Of a DNA stretch of 64,000 bases, positions 7,736 through 17,761 are shown piece by piece. The translations under genes were made by a program, and so were the position numbers. This DNA comes from an uncultured Catenibacterium sp. (lineage in GTDB: Bacteria > Bacillota_I > Bacilli_A > Erysipelotrichales > Coprobacillaceae): positions 52,193 through 116,192 of the forward strand of contig UQGS01000001.1 in NCBI GenBank assembly GCA_900540685.1, in the 5' to 3' direction. A model generated the notes under the pieces. The model had not been told where the DNA came from. It saw nothing but the letters and a program-made list of their open reading frames with translations, and ran no database searches. Positions within the stretch are counted from its first letter, which is position 1; every line of letters starts with the position of its first letter.

Positions 7736-10108
7736 CTATTCTCCTCCAAATACTTTATCCGCAAAACGCACTGTTTCCATTGCGTCTTTCGCATAACAAT
7801 CTGCACCGATACGATCTGCATATTCCTGAGTCATAACGGCTCCACCTACTACAGTTAATGTATCAGGTTTCTTTTCTTTTAATAGTTTAATCGTATCCTC
7901 CATGCTGACAACTGTTGTCGTCATTAATGCACTAAGTCCTACGAGTTTCACATCTTCCTTAATGGCAGTATCCACAATCAGTTCAGGTGGGACATCTTTA
8001 CCTAAATCAATGACATCATAGCCATAGTTTTCTAACATGACCTTCACAATATTCTTTCCAATATCATGAATATCACCTTTAACTGTCGCAATGATGATTT
8101 TTCCCTTCATTTCTCTTGGTTTACCTGCCATGGATTCCTTAATGACTGCAAAGGCTGCTTTAGCTGCTTCAGCACTCATTAACAGCTGTGGCAGGAAGAT
8201 TGTACCTTTTTCAAAGCCTTTACCGACTTCATCAAGAGCTGGAATCAATTCTTCATTGATGATTTCTAGTCCTTCTTTAGTCTCAAGCTGTTTCTTTGTC
8301 GCTTTACCTGCGTTTTCACTCATACCACGCTTGATACTTTCATATAAAGACATATCAACTGCTTCACTCTTCACAGGTGCTGGTGCACTATTTCCATAGG
8401 CACTAATATATTCTGTAAAGTTTGTATCAAGTCCACTTAAGGCAAGATAAGCACGATATGATTTCATCATTGCTTCTGATGAAGGATTGATGATCGCACA
8501 GCTAAGTCCTGACTGCATCGCCATAGTAAAGAAGTTCGCATTCACAATTGGTCTTTGTGGAAGACCAAAAGAGATATTAGAGACACCTAAAATAGAGTGT
8601 CCATGTAATTCATCTCTAATAATACGTAATGTTTCTAATGTCGCAATGGCTGAAGTAGGATCTGATGAAATAGTCATAGCCAATCCATCAATCACAATAT
8701 CCTTTGGTTCAATACCATATTTACTTGCTTCATTATAGATCTTCTTCGCAATACGAATACGATCTGCCGCATTATCAGGAATACCATCTTCATCTAAGGC
8801 AAGTCCTACGACGACACCACCATATTTCTTTACTAATGGGAATACAGCATCCATGGATTCCTGTTTACCATTGACTGAGTTGATCATAGCCTTACCGTTA
8901 TAATGTCTTAAGGCTGCTTCTAAGGCGATTGGGTCCGATGTATCAATCTGTAATGGCAATGCGATGACAGATTGTAACTTCTTCATTACTTCTACCATCA
9001 TCTTAGGTTCATCTATTTCTGGTAAACCTACATTGACATCTAGAATATGTGCTCCTGCATCTTCCTGTTTTAAACCTTCAGATAAGATATAGTTAATATC
9101 TCCATCACGTAAGGCTTGTTTGAATTTCTTCTTACCAGTTGGGTTAATACGTTCCCCAATAATCACTGGTTTAGGACCTATTTCTACAGCCTGTGAGAAA
9201 GAAGTCACTACAGAGATATTCTTCTTTACAGGTGGTTCAATAGGTAAATCTTTCACTAAGTTGATTGTCTTAGATAGATATTCTGGTGTTGTTCCACAAC
9301 ATCCTCCTAATACATGTACATTTAAAGAGGCAATCTCTTTCATCTCTAACGCAAAGTCATCTGCGCTCATATCATAATAAGTATGACCTTCATCATCTGT
9401 CTGAGGTAAGCCGGCATTAGGTGTCACAATAATTGGTGTAGAAGAGACTTTAATCATTCTTTCTACAAAAGGTTTGATTTGTGATGGACCTAATGAACAG
9501 TTAATACCCAATGCATCAATATGTAACCCTTCAAGTAAGGCAACGACTGATTCAGGTGTACCACCTGTCAACATCTTACCTTTTTCATCAAATACAACAG
9601 TGGCACATACAGGCAAGTGTGAATGTTCCTTAGCGGCTAGTACTGCAGCTTTTAATTCATAGCTATCCTGCATTGTTTCAATAAGGATCACATCTGCCCC
9701 TGCTTTAGTTCCGTATTCAATGACTTCTGCATAAATATCCACTGCATCATCAAACGATAAATCTCCAAGTGGTTCTAAGAGTTTACCAGTAGGACCTAAA
9801 TCAAGAGAAATAAGGGCATCTGTACGTCCTGTAAGTTCTCTTGCCTTCTTTGCATGTTCTACTGCTTTTGTAACTATTTCTTCTAGATTATCAGGATATT
9901 TCAATCTGTTGGCACCAAATGTATTGGTGTTGATGATATCACATCCTGCTTCTAGATAACCTTTATTTAATTCTATAATCTTTTCTGGATGGTTGATATT
10001 CCATGTTTCAGGTAGTTCACCAGCCTGTAAGCCCCAGCTCTGAAGTACTGAACCAGTACCACCATCCCAGAATAACCATTCTTTTGTCAGTCTTTCTTTA
10101 AATCCCAT
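7736..10108 (-). CDS. metH: Cobalamin-dependent methionine synthase, short form
   Basis: 790 residues. Homocysteine-binding barrel, about 1-290, with zinc ligands in GINCSLGP and GGCCGTTP; pterin-binding barrel from about 315 (PVIIGERINPTG); cobalamin cap and Rossmann domains from about 590, with GDIHDIGKN at 678-686, where His681 is the expected lower cobalt ligand. It transfers the methyl group of 5-methyl-THF to homocysteine via methylcobalamin. The C-terminal reactivation domain found in long MetH is absent; it is encoded by the preceding gene, whose stop overlaps this start (TAATG). The last codons GGA GGA GAA double as the ribosome site of the next gene. Confidence 0.95.
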   Translation of the reverse strand: MGFKERLTKEWLFWDGGTGSVLQSWGLQAGELPETWNINHPEKIIELNKGYLEAGCDIINTNTFGANRLKYPDNLEEIVTKAVEHAKKARELTGRTDALISLDLGPTGKLLEPLGDLSFDDAVDIYAEVIEYGTKAGADVILIETMQDSYELKAAVLAAKEHSHLPVCATVVFDEKGKMLTGGTPESVVALLEGLHIDALGINCSLGPSQIKPFVERMIKVSSTPIIVTPNAGLPQTDDEGHTYYDMSADDFALEMKEIASLNVHVLGGCCGTTPEYLSKTINLVKDLPIEPPVKKNISVVTSFSQAVEIGPKPVIIGERINPTGKKKFKQALRDGDINYILSEGLKQEDAGAHILDVNVGLPEIDEPKMMVEVMKKLQSVIALPLQIDTSDPIALEAALRHYNGKAMINSVNGKQESMDAVFPLVKKYGGVVVGLALDEDGIPDNAADRIRIAKKIYNEASKYGIEPKDIVIDGLAMTISSDPTSAIATLETLRIIRDELHGHSILGVSNISFGLPQRPIVNANFFTMAMQSGLSCAIINPSSEAMMKSYRAYLALSGLDTNFTEYISAYGNSAPAPVKSEAVDMSLYESIKRGMSENAGKATKKQLETKEGLEIINEELIPALDEVGKGFEKGTIFLPQLLMSAEAAKAAFAVIKESMAGKPREMKGKIIIATVKGDIHDIGKNIVKVMLENYGYDVIDLGKDVPPELIVDTAIKEDVKLVGLSALMTTTVVSMEDTIKLLKEKKPDTLTVVGGAVMTQEYADRIGADCYAKDAMETVRFADKVFGGE

Positions 10109-10755
10109 TACTCTACCCTCCTGAATTCACATTGTGCAGGACAATTGGCACAGTCTTTTGTATGACGAGGCTGTGCGTGATGTGTAATACCAATGATCGC
10201 CGTCACTGATTTGGATGGGACCATTAAGAGACTTTCTAATAAACTAATACCAATCTTATCCATCTTTAATAAACGCATAAAATCCTTCTGATGATCTAAT
10301 GCGAGATCTCCATAACCAGGCGAAAAGCGTGGCTTTAAGAATTCATTATTCTTATGTGCCTCCTGATTGAGTTCTTCATTCACTTCATCACAATAAGCCT
10401 CTATCATGGCAGCACCTGCTGCCTGATAGATCACTGCATCACTCATCTTAGTGAGTTCTGAACGTTTAATGAGACGATCTACTTCTATTCCGATTGTAGC
10501 CGCAAAGAGATAAACAGCATGACATCCTTTTAAGTTATTCTCTAGATTACGACTATGAATAACCATATCACCAATAGTAATTGTATGATTCTCTATTGAA
10601 AGAGGGAATCTTTTGACTATATGACGTGGTACAGCTGTTTTCTGTAATACTTCGATACAGTTATCTAATGCACTATTGATTTCAGTCAAATCACCTTCAA
10701 TGGATTGACGGTATCCTAAATAACGTAAAGCTTCTTTACGATTGATTTCTATCAT
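10108..10755 (-). CDS. Separate MetH activation-domain protein
   Basis: 215 residues matching the vitamin-B12-dependent methionine synthase activation region, here as a stand-alone protein. In long MetH this domain binds SAM for reductive remethylation of inactive cob(II)alamin. Visible markers are RFSPGYGDLALDHQ and the C-terminal TAIIGITHHAQP, which resembles the S-V-P-GYGSCP/SMWPTAAVSG surroundings of the E. coli domain. It ends in a cysteine-rich tail with C-x2-C-x3-C (DCANCPAQC) that could bind metal. It overlaps metF by 4 nt (ATGA) and metH by 1 nt, so the three are coupled. Confidence 0.8.
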   Translation of the reverse strand: MIEINRKEALRYLGYRQSIEGDLTEINSALDNCIEVLQKTAVPRHIVKRFPLSIENHTITIGDMVIHSRNLENNLKGCHAVYLFAATIGIEVDRLIKRSELTKMSDAVIYQAAGAAMIEAYCDEVNEELNQEAHKNNEFLKPRFSPGYGDLALDHQKDFMRLLKMDKIGISLLESLLMVPSKSVTAIIGITHHAQPRHTKDCANCPAQCEFRRVE

Positions 10756-11615
10756 TTAAGAAGCTCCGATAAATTCTTCATAATACCTTCGGCTACATCT
10801 GGCTTATTCATAGTATAAACATGAATATGTTTTACACCATTCGCAATTAAATCAATAATCTGTTCAGATGCATAGACAATACCTACCTGTTTCATGATTT
10901 CTGGATTATCACCAAATGCATCCACCATCATCTTGAAACGATAAGGAATAATAGATGTACCTGACATCTGTACAGCACGGCTAACCTGTTTAGCGTTAGT
11001 AATAGGCATAATACCAGCGACTACAGGTACATTAATACCAGCTTCCTTGATCTTATATAAGAAGTTATAGAAAACATTGTTGTCAAAGAACATCTGAGTT
11101 GTTAAGAAGTCTGCACCAGCTTCTACTTTCTCTTTTAAATGCTGGATATCTTCCTTAATACTAGGTGATTCTACATGTCCTTCTGGATAACATGCTGCCC
11201 CAATACAGAAATCACCTTTCTCTTTAAGTTCCTTGATTAACTGACAGGCATACTGGTAATCTTCTCCCACCTTACCATCTGCAGGAATATCTCCTCTTAA
11301 TGCCATGATGTTTTCAATACCATTTTCTTTAAACTGTTCGACCATATGCTCTACATGTTCTCTTGTAGAAGAAACACATGTCAAATGAGCCATGACTTCA
11401 ACATCATATTTTTCATGGATATCTTTCGCAAGTGCAACAGTATGTGCACTTGTTCCTCCACCTGCACCATAAGTCACAGACATGAAACTTGGATTTAAAG
11501 ACGCAATCTTTTCTGCAGCCTTTAAGACATTTTCATATTTACTGCTTGTCTTAGGTGGAAATACTTCAAAAGATAAAGTGACTTTATCTTCATTTAGTAA
11601 ATCAATAATTTTCAT
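10752..11615 (-). CDS. metF: 5,10-methylenetetrahydrofolate reductase
   Basis: 287 residues, normal for bacterial MetF, an FAD enzyme that makes 5-methyl-THF for MetH. Motifs: LSFEVFPPK at the N-terminus (catalytic Glu of the family), VTYGAGGGT, NIMALRGDIP, and the FLTTQMFFDN strand. SD AAAGGGGAAAAGT precedes the start. Only 36 nt separate it from the mfd stop, so it may be transcribed from upstream; there is no space for a cobalamin or SAM riboswitch here. First gene of the coupled B12/methionine set. Confidence 0.95.
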   Translation of the reverse strand: MKIIDLLNEDKVTLSFEVFPPKTSSKYENVLKAAEKIASLNPSFMSVTYGAGGGTSAHTVALAKDIHEKYDVEVMAHLTCVSSTREHVEHMVEQFKENGIENIMALRGDIPADGKVGEDYQYACQLIKELKEKGDFCIGAACYPEGHVESPSIKEDIQHLKEKVEAGADFLTTQMFFDNNVFYNFLYKIKEAGINVPVVAGIMPITNAKQVSRAVQMSGTSIIPYRFKMMVDAFGDNPEIMKQVGIVYASEQIIDLIANGVKHIHVYTMNKPDVAEGIMKNLSELLK

Positions 11616-11651
11616 ACATACTTTTCCCCTTTTTCCTAATTCTACCTTATT

Positions 11652-14600
11652 TTATTTTGAAACACTAGTGTGTGTTTTATAATATTGTTTCAAAACTGAA
11701 TCTAAGAACTCAGTAGAAGCGGATACATAGTAGGGTTCCATACCACTCACAATAGTTAATTTACCATCTGTGTATTTCATTTGTGGCTTCTTGAACATAT
11801 GATTCACATACGCAAAGAACTTCTGTCCATCTAAGTCTTCTAAGAACACTTGAGAGAAACGTATTTCTAGTCCCTGACTTCCATCCTTTACATCATCAAT
11901 AAGTGGATCATGTGAAAGGATATCAAATCTTCTTTTGACTACGATATTACGTACCTGTGATGGAAGAACACCATAGAGGTCTGTGAGTTCATGTTCTACA
12001 CGTTTAAGTGTTTCTAGATCATTGGCTTTATAGACACGCTGATAAAGTTCTAGTTTTTCCATATCACTCTCTACATAATCTTCTGGAATATAACCATCTA
12101 CAGGGACATTACGTGATGGGACAGTCTCATCTTCCTTGATCTTACCCTGCTTTTCATCAATCGCATCCTGTAAGATCTTCATATACATATCAAAACCGAC
12201 CTGATCAATAAAGCCTGCCTGTTCACCACCAAGAATATCACCACTACCGCGAATAGAGAGGTCTCTCATCGCAATCTTATAACCAGAACCTAATTGTGTG
12301 AATTCTTTAATAGCTGTAAGTCGCTTTTGAGCTTCTTCTGTCATCGCACGATCTTTTGTATAAAGAAGATAAGCATACGCGATACGTTCACTTCTACCTA
12401 CTCGACCCTTAATCTGATAAAGCTGTGCCAAACCAAACTTATCCGCATTCTCAATAATAATTGTATTCGCATTAGGTATATCAATACCTGTTTCAATAAT
12501 CGTTGTACATACTAATACATCATATTTCTTTTCCACAAAGTCAGTCATGACATCTTCTAGTTCTGTCTTATCCATCTTACCATGTCCTACCCCAATACGT
12601 GCATTAGGTAAAAGAGTCTGGAGAGTAGAAGCTGTTTCATAGATGTTTTCTGTTCTATTGTGTAAATAGAATACCTGACCATTACGTGATAATTCTCTTT
12701 CGATAACCTGTTTAATTAATGCCCAGCTCTTTTCTGAGACATATGTCTGTACAGGTAATCTATTTAATGGTGGTGTTTCTATTTGTGAGAGTCCTCTAAT
12801 ACCCATGATGGACATCTGTAATGTACGAGGAATAGGTGTGGCAGTGAGAGTCAATACATCAATTGTTTTTCTAAGGTTCTTGATTTTCTCTTTCTGTCTT
12901 ACACCAAAACGCTGTTCTTCATCGATACATAGTAATCCTAGATTCTTGAACTCAACATCCTTAGAAAGAATACGATGTGTACCGACTAATAAATCAATAT
13001 TGCCTTCCTTTAAATCAGATAGAATCTGTTTCTTTTGTTTAGTCGTTGTAAAACGATTGAGTAACGCAATATTCACAGGGAACTTCTCAAAACGCTTCTG
13101 CATTGTACGATAGTGCTGAGATGAAAGGATAGTCGTAGGACATAAGAAAGCACATTGTTTCTTAGATACAATGGCTTTAAAGCAGGCTCTTAAAGCCACT
13201 TCTGTCTTACCAAAACCAACATCCCCACATAATAATCTATCCATAGGACGAGGTGTTTCCATGTCCTTCTTGATTTCTTCTACAGCCTGTGCCTGGTCAG
13301 GAGTGAGTTCATAACCAAACTCACTTTCAAACTCTAATTGAAGATCCCCATCAGGTTCAAACGCAAAACCTGGCTGTCTCATTCTTTCTGCATATAAGTT
13401 AATCAGATCATCCGCCAAACCATCTACCTTCTGTCTGACTCTTGCTTTTTCTTTAGCCCATTTAGGTGAACCTAAAGCGTGAATACGAGGTGGTTTACCA
13501 TCTCTTGATGAATATTTTCTAATTAACTGGAACTGTTCCACTGGAACATAGAGGATATCATTACCCTTATAGGCAATATGTAGATAATCCTTATGTACAC
13601 CATCTACAACTAATGTTTCAATACCCATATATTGTCCAATACCACTTGTATCATGAACAACATAGTCTCCTACCTTTAATTCATTGTAGTCAGAGATCTT
13701 AGTCGCATCTCTGTACTTAATATATTTCTTCTTAGTTTCCTGCACCTTGAAGAGTTCCTGACTTGTGAGTAATACAGTCTTCTCTTCCACAAAGTTCATT
13801 CCACAAGGTAAATGTCCTAGGAAGAGGTTTACTCCATCATAGAGCTTATTTGTAGCACTTGTAAGAGTAAAAGGAATGGCATGATCAGTGAATAAGTTGA
13901 CGAGTACATCTATCTGACGCTTTTCATCTACACCAATCATGACACGATTGTATGTAAGTAAGTCCTTTAACTGACTGATGAAGACTTTTTCATTGGCCAT
14001 AGAAATCATGACAGGCTGGGTCATAAACATGATCTGCTTATCATTTTCTCTAAAACGGACAAAGTCTACATTCTGATGTTTAAGTATATCCTGAGGATTA
14101 TTAATAAGCTTAAGTCCTCTGATCATCTGTCCTATTTCTTCTAGTTCATGATAATAGAGGTAATTCTCTTCCATATATGTCTTATAAGATGCAAGAATAG
14201 AAGCCAAAGATGCAGTAATAATAGTATAGTCACTTGCATAATCCATAATTGTGGCAGTTTGAGGGAATAAACCTAAATACTGATAAATACGTGGATTATA
14301 GTCATGTGCTTTTAAAGATTCAATATCTAAGGCATAAGTCTGTTCAAGTTCATCCTTGAAATCATCCTTGATTGTCATCTTCTCTTTTAATGCCTTGATA
14401 GATGCTTCTACCTGAGGTAAACCATCATCTTCATACATCATATCTGTAGCTGGAAGGATATCAATAGACTCTATTTTATCTGTTCTTCTTTGTGAGTCTT
14501 TATCATAGAAAGAGATTTCTTCTATTTCATCATCAAAGAATTCAATACGTACAGGATGTTCATACTGGATTGTATAAACATCAAGTACTTCACCTCTTCT

Positions 14601-15101
14601 AGAATAATAGAAAGGTGAATCAACTCTCTGGGTATTCTTATATCCAATAGACTGTAACATCTTCTTAAGTTCTAAAGGATCTATTGTATCGCCCTTCTTC
14701 AAGCTGATAATACTCTTCTTAAATAGTTCTACAGGCGTAATATAACGTGTCATAGAATGCATATGACAGACACAGATCATTGGTTTATCCTGTGTCATGG
14801 CATAGAGTGCATTAATTCTTTCACCTAATAGTTCATAAGAATAAGCCACTGATTCTACACGTAATGATTCATCAGCCGGGAAATAAACAACTTGATTCAC
14901 AAGTTCCGTTAATGTTTTATAGAGGTTAAATGCCTCATATTGGTTGTTTTTAATAATCAGGATTTTTCTTGGATTATGCCAAAAAGAACCAGCAATGAGG
15001 TAAGCCTCATCGCTAGTTGAGTTTGTGACAATAGTTCCTTTGTCTGTATCTAAGGTACGTAGGGCCTGATTATCTTTTAAAAGATTCAGTATTTTCTCCA
15101 T
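11652..15101 (-). CDS. mfd: Transcription-repair coupling factor
   Basis: About 1149 residues, full length for Mfd. It releases RNA polymerase stalled at DNA lesions and recruits UvrA. Order: UvrB-like N-terminal region, an RNA-polymerase-interacting CarD-like domain around 480-560 (KVGDYVVHDTSGIGQYMG), a RecG-like translocase with Walker A GDVGFGKTE and DEEQ box, QIKGRVGRS motif VI, then the C-terminal TRCF domain. The ATG at 15101 is chosen because AGGTGATTGTT gives a proper SD; the GTG at 15110 is part of that SD. It follows pth closely. Confidence 0.96.
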   Translation of the reverse strand: MEKILNLLKDNQALRTLDTDKGTIVTNSTSDEAYLIAGSFWHNPRKILIIKNNQYEAFNLYKTLTELVNQVVYFPADESLRVESVAYSYELLGERINALYAMTQDKPMICVCHMHSMTRYITPVELFKKSIISLKKGDTIDPLELKKMLQSIGYKNTQRVDSPFYYSRRGEVLDVYTIQYEHPVRIEFFDDEIEEISFYDKDSQRRTDKIESIDILPATDMMYEDDGLPQVEASIKALKEKMTIKDDFKDELEQTYALDIESLKAHDYNPRIYQYLGLFPQTATIMDYASDYTIITASLASILASYKTYMEENYLYYHELEEIGQMIRGLKLINNPQDILKHQNVDFVRFRENDKQIMFMTQPVMISMANEKVFISQLKDLLTYNRVMIGVDEKRQIDVLVNLFTDHAIPFTLTSATNKLYDGVNLFLGHLPCGMNFVEEKTVLLTSQELFKVQETKKKYIKYRDATKISDYNELKVGDYVVHDTSGIGQYMGIETLVVDGVHKDYLHIAYKGNDILYVPVEQFQLIRKYSSRDGKPPRIHALGSPKWAKEKARVRQKVDGLADDLINLYAERMRQPGFAFEPDGDLQLEFESEFGYELTPDQAQAVEEIKKDMETPRPMDRLLCGDVGFGKTEVALRACFKAIVSKKQCAFLCPTTILSSQHYRTMQKRFEKFPVNIALLNRFTTTKQKKQILSDLKEGNIDLLVGTHRILSKDVEFKNLGLLCIDEEQRFGVRQKEKIKNLRKTIDVLTLTATPIPRTLQMSIMGIRGLSQIETPPLNRLPVQTYVSEKSWALIKQVIERELSRNGQVFYLHNRTENIYETASTLQTLLPNARIGVGHGKMDKTELEDVMTDFVEKKYDVLVCTTIIETGIDIPNANTIIIENADKFGLAQLYQIKGRVGRSERIAYAYLLYTKDRAMTEEAQKRLTAIKEFTQLGSGYKIAMRDLSIRGSGDILGGEQAGFIDQVGFDMYMKILQDAIDEKQGKIKEDETVPSRNVPVDGYIPEDYVESDMEKLELYQRVYKANDLETLKRVEHELTDLYGVLPSQVRNIVVKRRFDILSHDPLIDDVKDGSQGLEIRFSQVFLEDLDGQKFFAYVNHMFKKPQMKYTDGKLTIVSGMEPYYVSASTEFLDSVLKQYYKTHTSVSK

Positions 15102-15110
15102 AACAATCAC

Positions 15111-15665
15111 CTAGTTAAATTTATTCATTGCTTTATTAAAACCATCATCTAAATAACATAATACAGCTTCTGTTGCTTGTTTAGCACCTTCTGAGATAAG
15201 CTTTTCTTCTTCTTTAGAGAAGTGTCCAAGTACCCAGTCCACAACACTATAAAGCTTATTCTTAGAAATACCTACACGAATACGCTTGAAATTCTGAGTA
15301 CCAACATGCGCAATAATACTCTTGATTCCATTATGTCCACCAGCACTGCCTTTTTCTCTTAAGCGAAGCTTACCAGTAGGCATATCCATATCATCATAAA
15401 TAACCAATAGGTCTTCTACTGGAATCTTGAAGAACTGCATCACTGCTGCAACAGATTCACCAGAATTATTCATATAAGTCTGAGGTTTTAATAAAATAAC
15501 ATCTTCACCCTTATATTTGAATTTAGTATATAAGCCTTTGAATTTCTCTTTATCAATAGACTGATTCATTTCATCACTTAATACATCTAAACAATAAAAT
15601 CCTGTATTATGTCTTGTCATATCATATTCTTTACCAGGATTTCCTAGTCCTACAATTAATTTCAT
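15111..15665 (-). CDS. pth: Peptidyl-tRNA hydrolase
   Basis: 184 residues from the ATG at 15665, which has GGAGAATGT as ribosome site; the longer frame upstream overlaps the pullulanase stop. It recycles peptidyl-tRNA released from stalled ribosomes. Motifs: IVGLGNPGKEYDMTRHNTGF with the catalytic His in RHNTG, KPQTYMNNSGESV, and DDMDMPTGKLRLREKGSAGGHNG. The gene lies between pulA (8 nt) and mfd (9 nt); pth-mfd adjacency is common in Bacillota. Confidence 0.97.
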   Translation of the reverse strand: MKLIVGLGNPGKEYDMTRHNTGFYCLDVLSDEMNQSIDKEKFKGLYTKFKYKGEDVILLKPQTYMNNSGESVAAVMQFFKIPVEDLLVIYDDMDMPTGKLRLREKGSAGGHNGIKSIIAHVGTQNFKRIRVGISKNKLYSVVDWVLGHFSKEEEKLISEGAKQATEAVLCYLDDGFNKAMNKFN

Positions 15666-15673
15666 ACATTCTC

Positions 15674-17761
15674 CTATCTTGCACATACAACCATGGATAC
15701 ACCAAATACATTGAGCTGTCCATTTTCTATTCTTTCATTTGACATACTATATAATATCTTAAAGTCTTCTTCAATACCAATAGTAATCACATCATATGAA
15801 GGATTGAAATAAATCTTGAATTCTTTATAGTCTCCTTCATCCTGTGTCAAATGATATTCTACCATACGATAGTAGATATTGTTTATAAATACATGCTGAT
15901 GCATATCTTCATAGTCATAATATCTAAAGCACTTGTTGTTTTTTCTTAGATCAATAAAGAACTTAACCGCCTGTACAACATTCATATAACGATCATGACG
16001 TGCCCAGTCTAATTTATTGACTGCATCTCCTGCATTATAAGAGTTCTGATTACCATTCTTAGTACCTAGGAATTCCTGTCCTGCATGGATAAAAGGAACA
16101 CCCTGGGCAAGAATTGTCATGGCAAGAGTTAATATACATCTCTTCTGACGACAGTATTCATCTTCATGTCCATTAGAAATAATGAATTTATCAAATACAG
16201 TCGCATTGTCATGACATTCTGTATAGTTAATACTTTGTTCCAATGATGAGAACTTATTGTAGTTACACATCGCAATAATCGCTTCATTGGTCTTATATGT
16301 ATCCCCTGATGTATAGCCTTTGACTTCCATCTGATTTGGTCCTTTGACTGTATCTCTGAAATGATCATTAAAGAAACCAACATGAGGTGTTTTATGGTTA
16401 TTTTCAATGGTTGTTTTTTCTGAATCAGGTAATGCAGTACCCATATTCCATCCTTCACCATACAACATAAATGAAGAATCTAAAGCATGACCCTGTTCAT
16501 AAATCATATTGACTGTATCAATATCCACAATACCCATGAGATCCATTCTAAAGCCATCTACACCATAAAGAACCTGCCATCTCTTACACATATCTAAGAT
16601 ATATTTACGGCACATCTTAGCTGTACTATTTAAATCATTTCCACACCATGAACCATTAGATAGTTCACCCTTCTCATCTCTTCTAAAGAAGTAATAAGGG
16701 ACTGTCTTCTCTAATGTATTATTATTCACATCATGCATATGATTATAGACTACATCAAGAATAACGCGCATATTATGCTTATGAATACAGCGTACCATAC
16801 GCTGACATTCCTGAATTCTCTTATAACCATCATTTGGATCAGTAATATAGCTTCCTTCAGGTACATTATATTGAGCTGGATCATAACCCCAGTTATAGAG
16901 TAAATCTGGATGATCTTCATCTACAGTGGCATAATCATTGACTGGTAATAGCTGTACATGAGTGACACCAAGCATATCTAAATAGTCCATACCTGATGAG
17001 AAGCCATTCTCAGTGACTGTTCCTTCTTCACAGAACCCTAAGAACTTACCTTTATGTGTAATCTGTCCATATTTATCAACAGAGAAGTCTCTGACACCTA
17101 CTTCATAGATGACTGCATCTGTATTATGTTTAAGCTCTGTCAAAGGATAATCTACTCTTCTCACTTTATCTAAATCAATGACAACAGAACTATGCATATT
17201 AGCTGTACATGAATAAGCATATGGATCAGCTGTTTCTACTGACTGCTCATTCATTCCAATAATATAAACATATTCATAACCATCTAGATCTTTCTTAATT
17301 GTTGTACTATAGACACCCTTATCCCCTCTTTCTAAAGGATAATAATGAAGGTCCTTATCTTTCCATATCTTTAATACAACCTCTGTAGAAAGAGGTGACC
17401 AGACCTTAAACGATGTAGATGCTTTAGTATAATGACTGCCTAAATCATCTCCATCATAATAAAAATGATCATCAAACTCTTTACTCATAGAAAGTAAACT
17501 GAAGTCTAAGAAACAAGCTAAACCATAGTTATCAAATACTTTATATCTTGTACCTACAGAAAAATCTGTATGCAAAAGATACGACTGGAATCCATCTTCT
17601 TTCTCAGTCGCTTCACCTTTAAGTATCTTCACTTCATTTGTATCTAGATTCTTTAAATAATACTGACTTGATATCCCATTATAGTAATTTAACGACAAAT
17701 TGACCTTGATCAAATCAAAATCAATTGCGTAAGCATACATACGTATTGATTCCCTTTGCAT
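15674..17761 (-). CDS. pulA: Type I pullulanase
   Basis: About 695 residues. It hydrolyses alpha-1,6 branches of pullulan, glycogen or limit dextrins. The type I signature YNWGYDP is present (about residue 310), followed by the GH13 catalytic regions: DVVYNHMH, DGFRMDLMG (nucleophile Asp), YGEGWNMG (acid/base Glu) and NYTECHDNATVFDK. A CBM48-type domain precedes the barrel. There is no signal peptide, so it acts inside the cell, as expected for glycogen debranching beside GlgP and GlgB. The start at 17761 uses AAGGTAGGG; the ATG at 17716 is an alternative. It follows the terminator of the glg operon, so it has its own promoter between 17786 and 17860. Confidence 0.93.
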   Translation of the reverse strand: MQRESIRMYAYAIDFDLIKVNLSLNYYNGISSQYYLKNLDTNEVKILKGEATEKEDGFQSYLLHTDFSVGTRYKVFDNYGLACFLDFSLLSMSKEFDDHFYYDGDDLGSHYTKASTSFKVWSPLSTEVVLKIWKDKDLHYYPLERGDKGVYSTTIKKDLDGYEYVYIIGMNEQSVETADPYAYSCTANMHSSVVIDLDKVRRVDYPLTELKHNTDAVIYEVGVRDFSVDKYGQITHKGKFLGFCEEGTVTENGFSSGMDYLDMLGVTHVQLLPVNDYATVDEDHPDLLYNWGYDPAQYNVPEGSYITDPNDGYKRIQECQRMVRCIHKHNMRVILDVVYNHMHDVNNNTLEKTVPYYFFRRDEKGELSNGSWCGNDLNSTAKMCRKYILDMCKRWQVLYGVDGFRMDLMGIVDIDTVNMIYEQGHALDSSFMLYGEGWNMGTALPDSEKTTIENNHKTPHVGFFNDHFRDTVKGPNQMEVKGYTSGDTYKTNEAIIAMCNYNKFSSLEQSINYTECHDNATVFDKFIISNGHEDEYCRQKRCILTLAMTILAQGVPFIHAGQEFLGTKNGNQNSYNAGDAVNKLDWARHDRYMNVVQAVKFFIDLRKNNKCFRYYDYEDMHQHVFINNIYYRMVEYHLTQDEGDYKEFKIYFNPSYDVITIGIEEDFKILYSMSNERIENGQLNVFGVSMVVCAR

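Noticed and set aside
7735..7821. N-terminal extension of the barrel protein into metH
   Set aside because: It would replace a clear signal peptide by basic residues, and the SD GGAGGAG points to the ATG at 7734.
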